Below are positions 20,357 through 22,182 of a DNA stretch of 22,182 bases, one piece after another (position 1 is the first letter of the stretch; the number at the start of each line of letters is the position of its first letter). Under the pieces are notes generated by a model. It worked only from the letters and a program-made list of their open reading frames with translations, ran no database searches and was not told the DNA's origin. The stretch is taken from assembly GCA_024196135.1 (NCBI GenBank), contig JAMQCK010000462.1:1-22182 (forward strand), written 5' to 3'. Source of the DNA: Pleurotus ostreatus/Saccharomyces cerevisiae fusant. Taxonomy: Eukaryota > Opisthokonta. The position numbers and the translations under genes are program-made.

Positions 20357-21057
20357 ATGGTTAGGGGCGCTCTATTCCTCGACGCATACAACTACCTGCT
20401 CCACTATGGCGGGCCGCAGAACCCTCGGTGCGTATTCTCACCATCCCGTCCCTTTAACACCTTCGCCACCATGCATTCTTCTGCTCATCTCTTCTGCACT
20501 TACCTTTGGCTGACCCATACTTCGCCATCTAGTTGCATTGACTTCACGAATGCCACGGACGCTGAACTCCAAGCCCTGTGCGACGCCTGCGGGCCCGCTA
20601 CTGGGCCCCTGCCCGACAGCGGCTACCTGGGCTTCGGCCTGCGCTTCATGTACCCGCTCGACCCCACGAAGCCCGTGTCCGTCATTGCCGACAACCTCAA
20701 GGGCTGCGACGCGGTGCTGAAGGTCGTGCGCGAGGACCTCCGTCTGCCGTGCACTTTGCACACCGTGTACGCGACGACCGTGGATGGGGACCGGGGCAAG
20801 TATAATGTGCACCGCAATGTGTATATCATGCGAGATCAGTTCCGCATACTTGTGGGGAGACGCTCAAGCGTCGCCGTTGCAAGTTGAGTGACGACCATGA
20901 TGATGTATACCGCGAGAAGAGGACACTGCCCCTGCGCAAGGGAAGGGAGTCGCTGATCGAGCCGGTAGATTTCGACGACCTTGATACTGATGAGGTGTAC
21001 TAGATCACGGAGGTGTCGTCGCAGTACAACACCGTCAAGAGTCACTACAGTGCCTAA
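20357..21057 (+). pseudogene. Broken Fe(II)/2-oxoglutarate dioxygenase-like gene, core deleted
   Basis: The visible parts are 20357-20427, then after an intron of about 105 nt, 20533 onward. The first part reads into FTNATDAELQALCDACGPAT, which resembles the N-terminal motif of basidiomycete prolyl-4-hydroxylase-like Fe2OG proteins (normally ending PATFG). It then jumps directly to GYLGFGLRFMYPLDPTKPV and LKGCDAVLKVV, which resemble a C-terminal segment of the same proteins. The catalytic HxD...H core expected between them is absent. The frame is then lost near the G run at 20854-20857, reaching TGA at 20885. The frame one step over continues with coding-like sequence (KLSDDHDDVYREKRTLPL), a TAG at 21001 and TAA at 21055. 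The family assignment is from memory of conserved wording and is moderate. A short truncated but expressed protein cannot be excluded. Confidence 0.5.
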
Positions 21058-21625
21058 TTTTCGCTCTTTTTTCTGCCGTCTCGGCGAATCTCATGCTCAT
21101 CTCTTTCATCCAGTGGTCTATGGCAACGAAGCTGAGACGAGGTTTACCTACGGCTTGCCTGTCTTGCTGGCGCAAGTCAAGCCTTACGAGGAAAGAAAGC
21201 ATGTGTCGCGATCAAGTCCAGCACCCGAAGCTCAAGGCCCTGCGGCAAACTCCGAAGGACCAAGCGTACAGGCAGAGACAACTGTTGGATGGGGGCGGCA
21301 GCAGCATGAATGTTGGCCAATACTTAGCTAGTTGTCACTATCTGTCGGCTCCTACTGTGGTTCTACTTCGAAAGACCCCGTCATGAACTACTTCAGTGCT
21401 TGAGAACTAAGAGCGGAAGCTTACTCGGCCTTGGGCCTCATTAACGGCTTTGACGAACACGAGAGTTGAGATTGAGAAAGAGTAAACAGAGGTACCAGTA
21501 CAATGTACATACATGCATAAATAAGAGGATAGCTACGTAGAGAGTTCCGCCAGTATATACACACTTTACAACAGCATTTACAACATTCGTTCCATTGCCG
21601 TTACCGTCGTGAGAGTTCGTTCATC
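21058..21625. other. Intergenic, possible further gene debris
   Basis: The stretch of about 0.57 kb after the broken dioxygenase has open frames up to about 97-116 codons without recognisable domains. The codon-like composition near 21110-21330 could be decayed coding sequence. The last 100-150 bp are AT-richer and are the likely 3' UTR of the methyltransferase-like gene. Confidence 0.4.
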
Positions 21626-22182
21626 TCAAAAGATCCCCGGAATGAGACAGTACCTGGTGCGCTCCGCCCAGGTGCGCCATTGCTCGCCGAACGCCTTCTC
21701 CAGCGCGCGGTCCTCTTCCTTGCAGCGTATCATGAATGCGATGGCTGATTCGCGAGGGTCAGATGGCTCGGGAGAAGGGACGGCAAAAGGCAAAAACTTG
21801 CTGAAGAATACGTTGAAGGCTACGACCAGGCCGCCGATGGCGATCCCGGGCGCCGTATGCAGGAAGCCGCTTTCCCTCATCCAGGACCCGGGTGCCGTCT
21901 GCCACACGACCTTCCCCCAGAAGACCATGAGCACGCCGGTGTAGCTTGGGTGCCTAGACGGACGCGGGTCAGTATGGTAGCGACTGTGGGCGCGGGTGTG
22001 CGAACGCACCGCACGACGCTGTATGGGCCGGTAGTCATAAGCTGATGGTCCTTCTTGATGGTGTGGGTGAAGGTGAACATGCGGCGCAGGATGCGGAAGC
22101 AGACGAGGCGGATGGCGGCGCCCGCGATGACGAGGAAGACGCCGAAGGGGAGGGCCCACTGGCCTGATCTCGTGAAGTGCCA
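21626..22182 (-). CDS. Isoprenylcysteine carboxyl methyltransferase-like protein (5' end beyond window)
   Basis: An ICMT/Ste14-like membrane methyltransferase. Such enzymes use S-adenosylmethionine to methylate the C-terminal prenylated cysteine of CaaX proteins and, in basidiomycetes, lipopeptide mating pheromones, at the ER. The exons visible are from the edge to 22010 and 21953-21626, 501 nt or 166 residues. The key segment is KKDHQLMTTGPYSVVRHPSYTG, with the family His and RHPxYxG motif; the 56-nt intron splits the Arg codon of RHP. Hydrophobic helices precede it (FGVFLVIAGAAIRLVCF) and follow it (GIAIGGLVVAFNVFF). The C-terminus EEDRALEKAFGEQWRTWAER then CLIPGIF carries the conserved acidic and aromatic residues. 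Several ICMT-like paralogues are usual in agaricomycetes, so it may not be the main Ste14 enzyme. Confidence 0.85.
   Translation of the reverse strand, partial: ALHEIRPVGPPLRRLPRHRGRRHPPRLLPHPAPHVHLHPHHQEGPSAYDYRPIQRRAVRSHTRAHSRYHTDPRPSRHPSYTGVLMVFWGKVVWQTAPGSWMRESGFLHTAPGIAIGGLVVAFNVFFSKFLPFAVPSPEPSDPRESAIAFMIRCKEEDRALEKAFGEQWRTWAERTRYCLIPGIF

Noticed and set aside
20852..20883. Possible 32-nt intron that would repair the dioxygenase-like frame
   Set aside because: It starts with GT and ends with AG and would restore phase, but it is well below the intron size seen elsewhere in this window (about 42-105 nt) and would remove coding-like sequence (ETLKRRR).
20981..21386. Overlapping plus-strand frames of 116 and 97 codons
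   Set aside because: No recognisable domain and no splice link to the preceding gene; at most decayed coding sequence.
1..22182. CRISPR arrays, tRNA or rRNA genes, transposon ends
   Set aside because: Scanning by eye found no spaced repeats, cloverleaf-like tRNA with A and B boxes, rRNA motifs, or terminal repeats with target duplications.

Overview
This window is nuclear DNA of a filamentous basidiomycete, most likely an agaricomycete. The reasons are GC-rich coding sequence, genes cut by many introns of about 48-60 nt with GT(G/A)NG donors, CTNAC-like branch sites and CAG/TAG acceptors, and protein families typical of that group (psi-producing oxygenase, basidiomycete-style F-box protein, fungal NO VEIN-like ATPase). 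No prokaryotic features are present. Splice sites were placed by hand from reading frame and family conservation; for each main gene the exons sum to an intact frame.

Layout from left to right: (1) minus strand, from the window edge to 1873: ROG1-like DUF676 serine lipase, 3' end off-window. (2) minus, 2402-6865: a 22-exon, 1074-residue psi-producing oxygenase (heme dioxygenase fused to a P450 domain) whose P450 part has lost the heme-ligating cysteine. (3) minus, 7675-9566: F-box protein with a long leucine-rich region and an acidic, tyrosine-rich tail. (4) plus, 9745-10835: epsilon-COP, sharing a 178-bp divergent promoter with gene 3. (5) plus, 12017-12208: a small TATA-driven gene for a Ser/Pro-rich peptide, with a repeated CCGG-containing element upstream. 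(6) minus, 12720-17901: a 1580-residue sacsin/NO VEIN-type protein with an Hsp90-like ATPase at the N-terminus and a DUF3883 domain at the C-terminus. (7) minus, 18441-18914: a three-helix DUF202 membrane protein. (8) plus, 19550-19809: a second TATA-driven small gene of 69 codons. (9) plus, about 20357-21057: a broken gene that looks like a basidiomycete Fe(II)/2-oxoglutarate dioxygenase lacking its catalytic core. (10) minus, 21626 to the right edge: isoprenylcysteine carboxyl methyltransferase-like protein, 5' end off-window.

Most genes are unrelated housekeeping or accessory functions. The lipase and the fatty-acid dioxygenase are adjacent and co-oriented, and could act in succession (fatty acid release, then oxylipin formation), but this rests on position alone. 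The strongest leads are the cysteine-less P450 domain of the oxygenase and the large NO VEIN-like ATPase, a family with little functional description in fungi.
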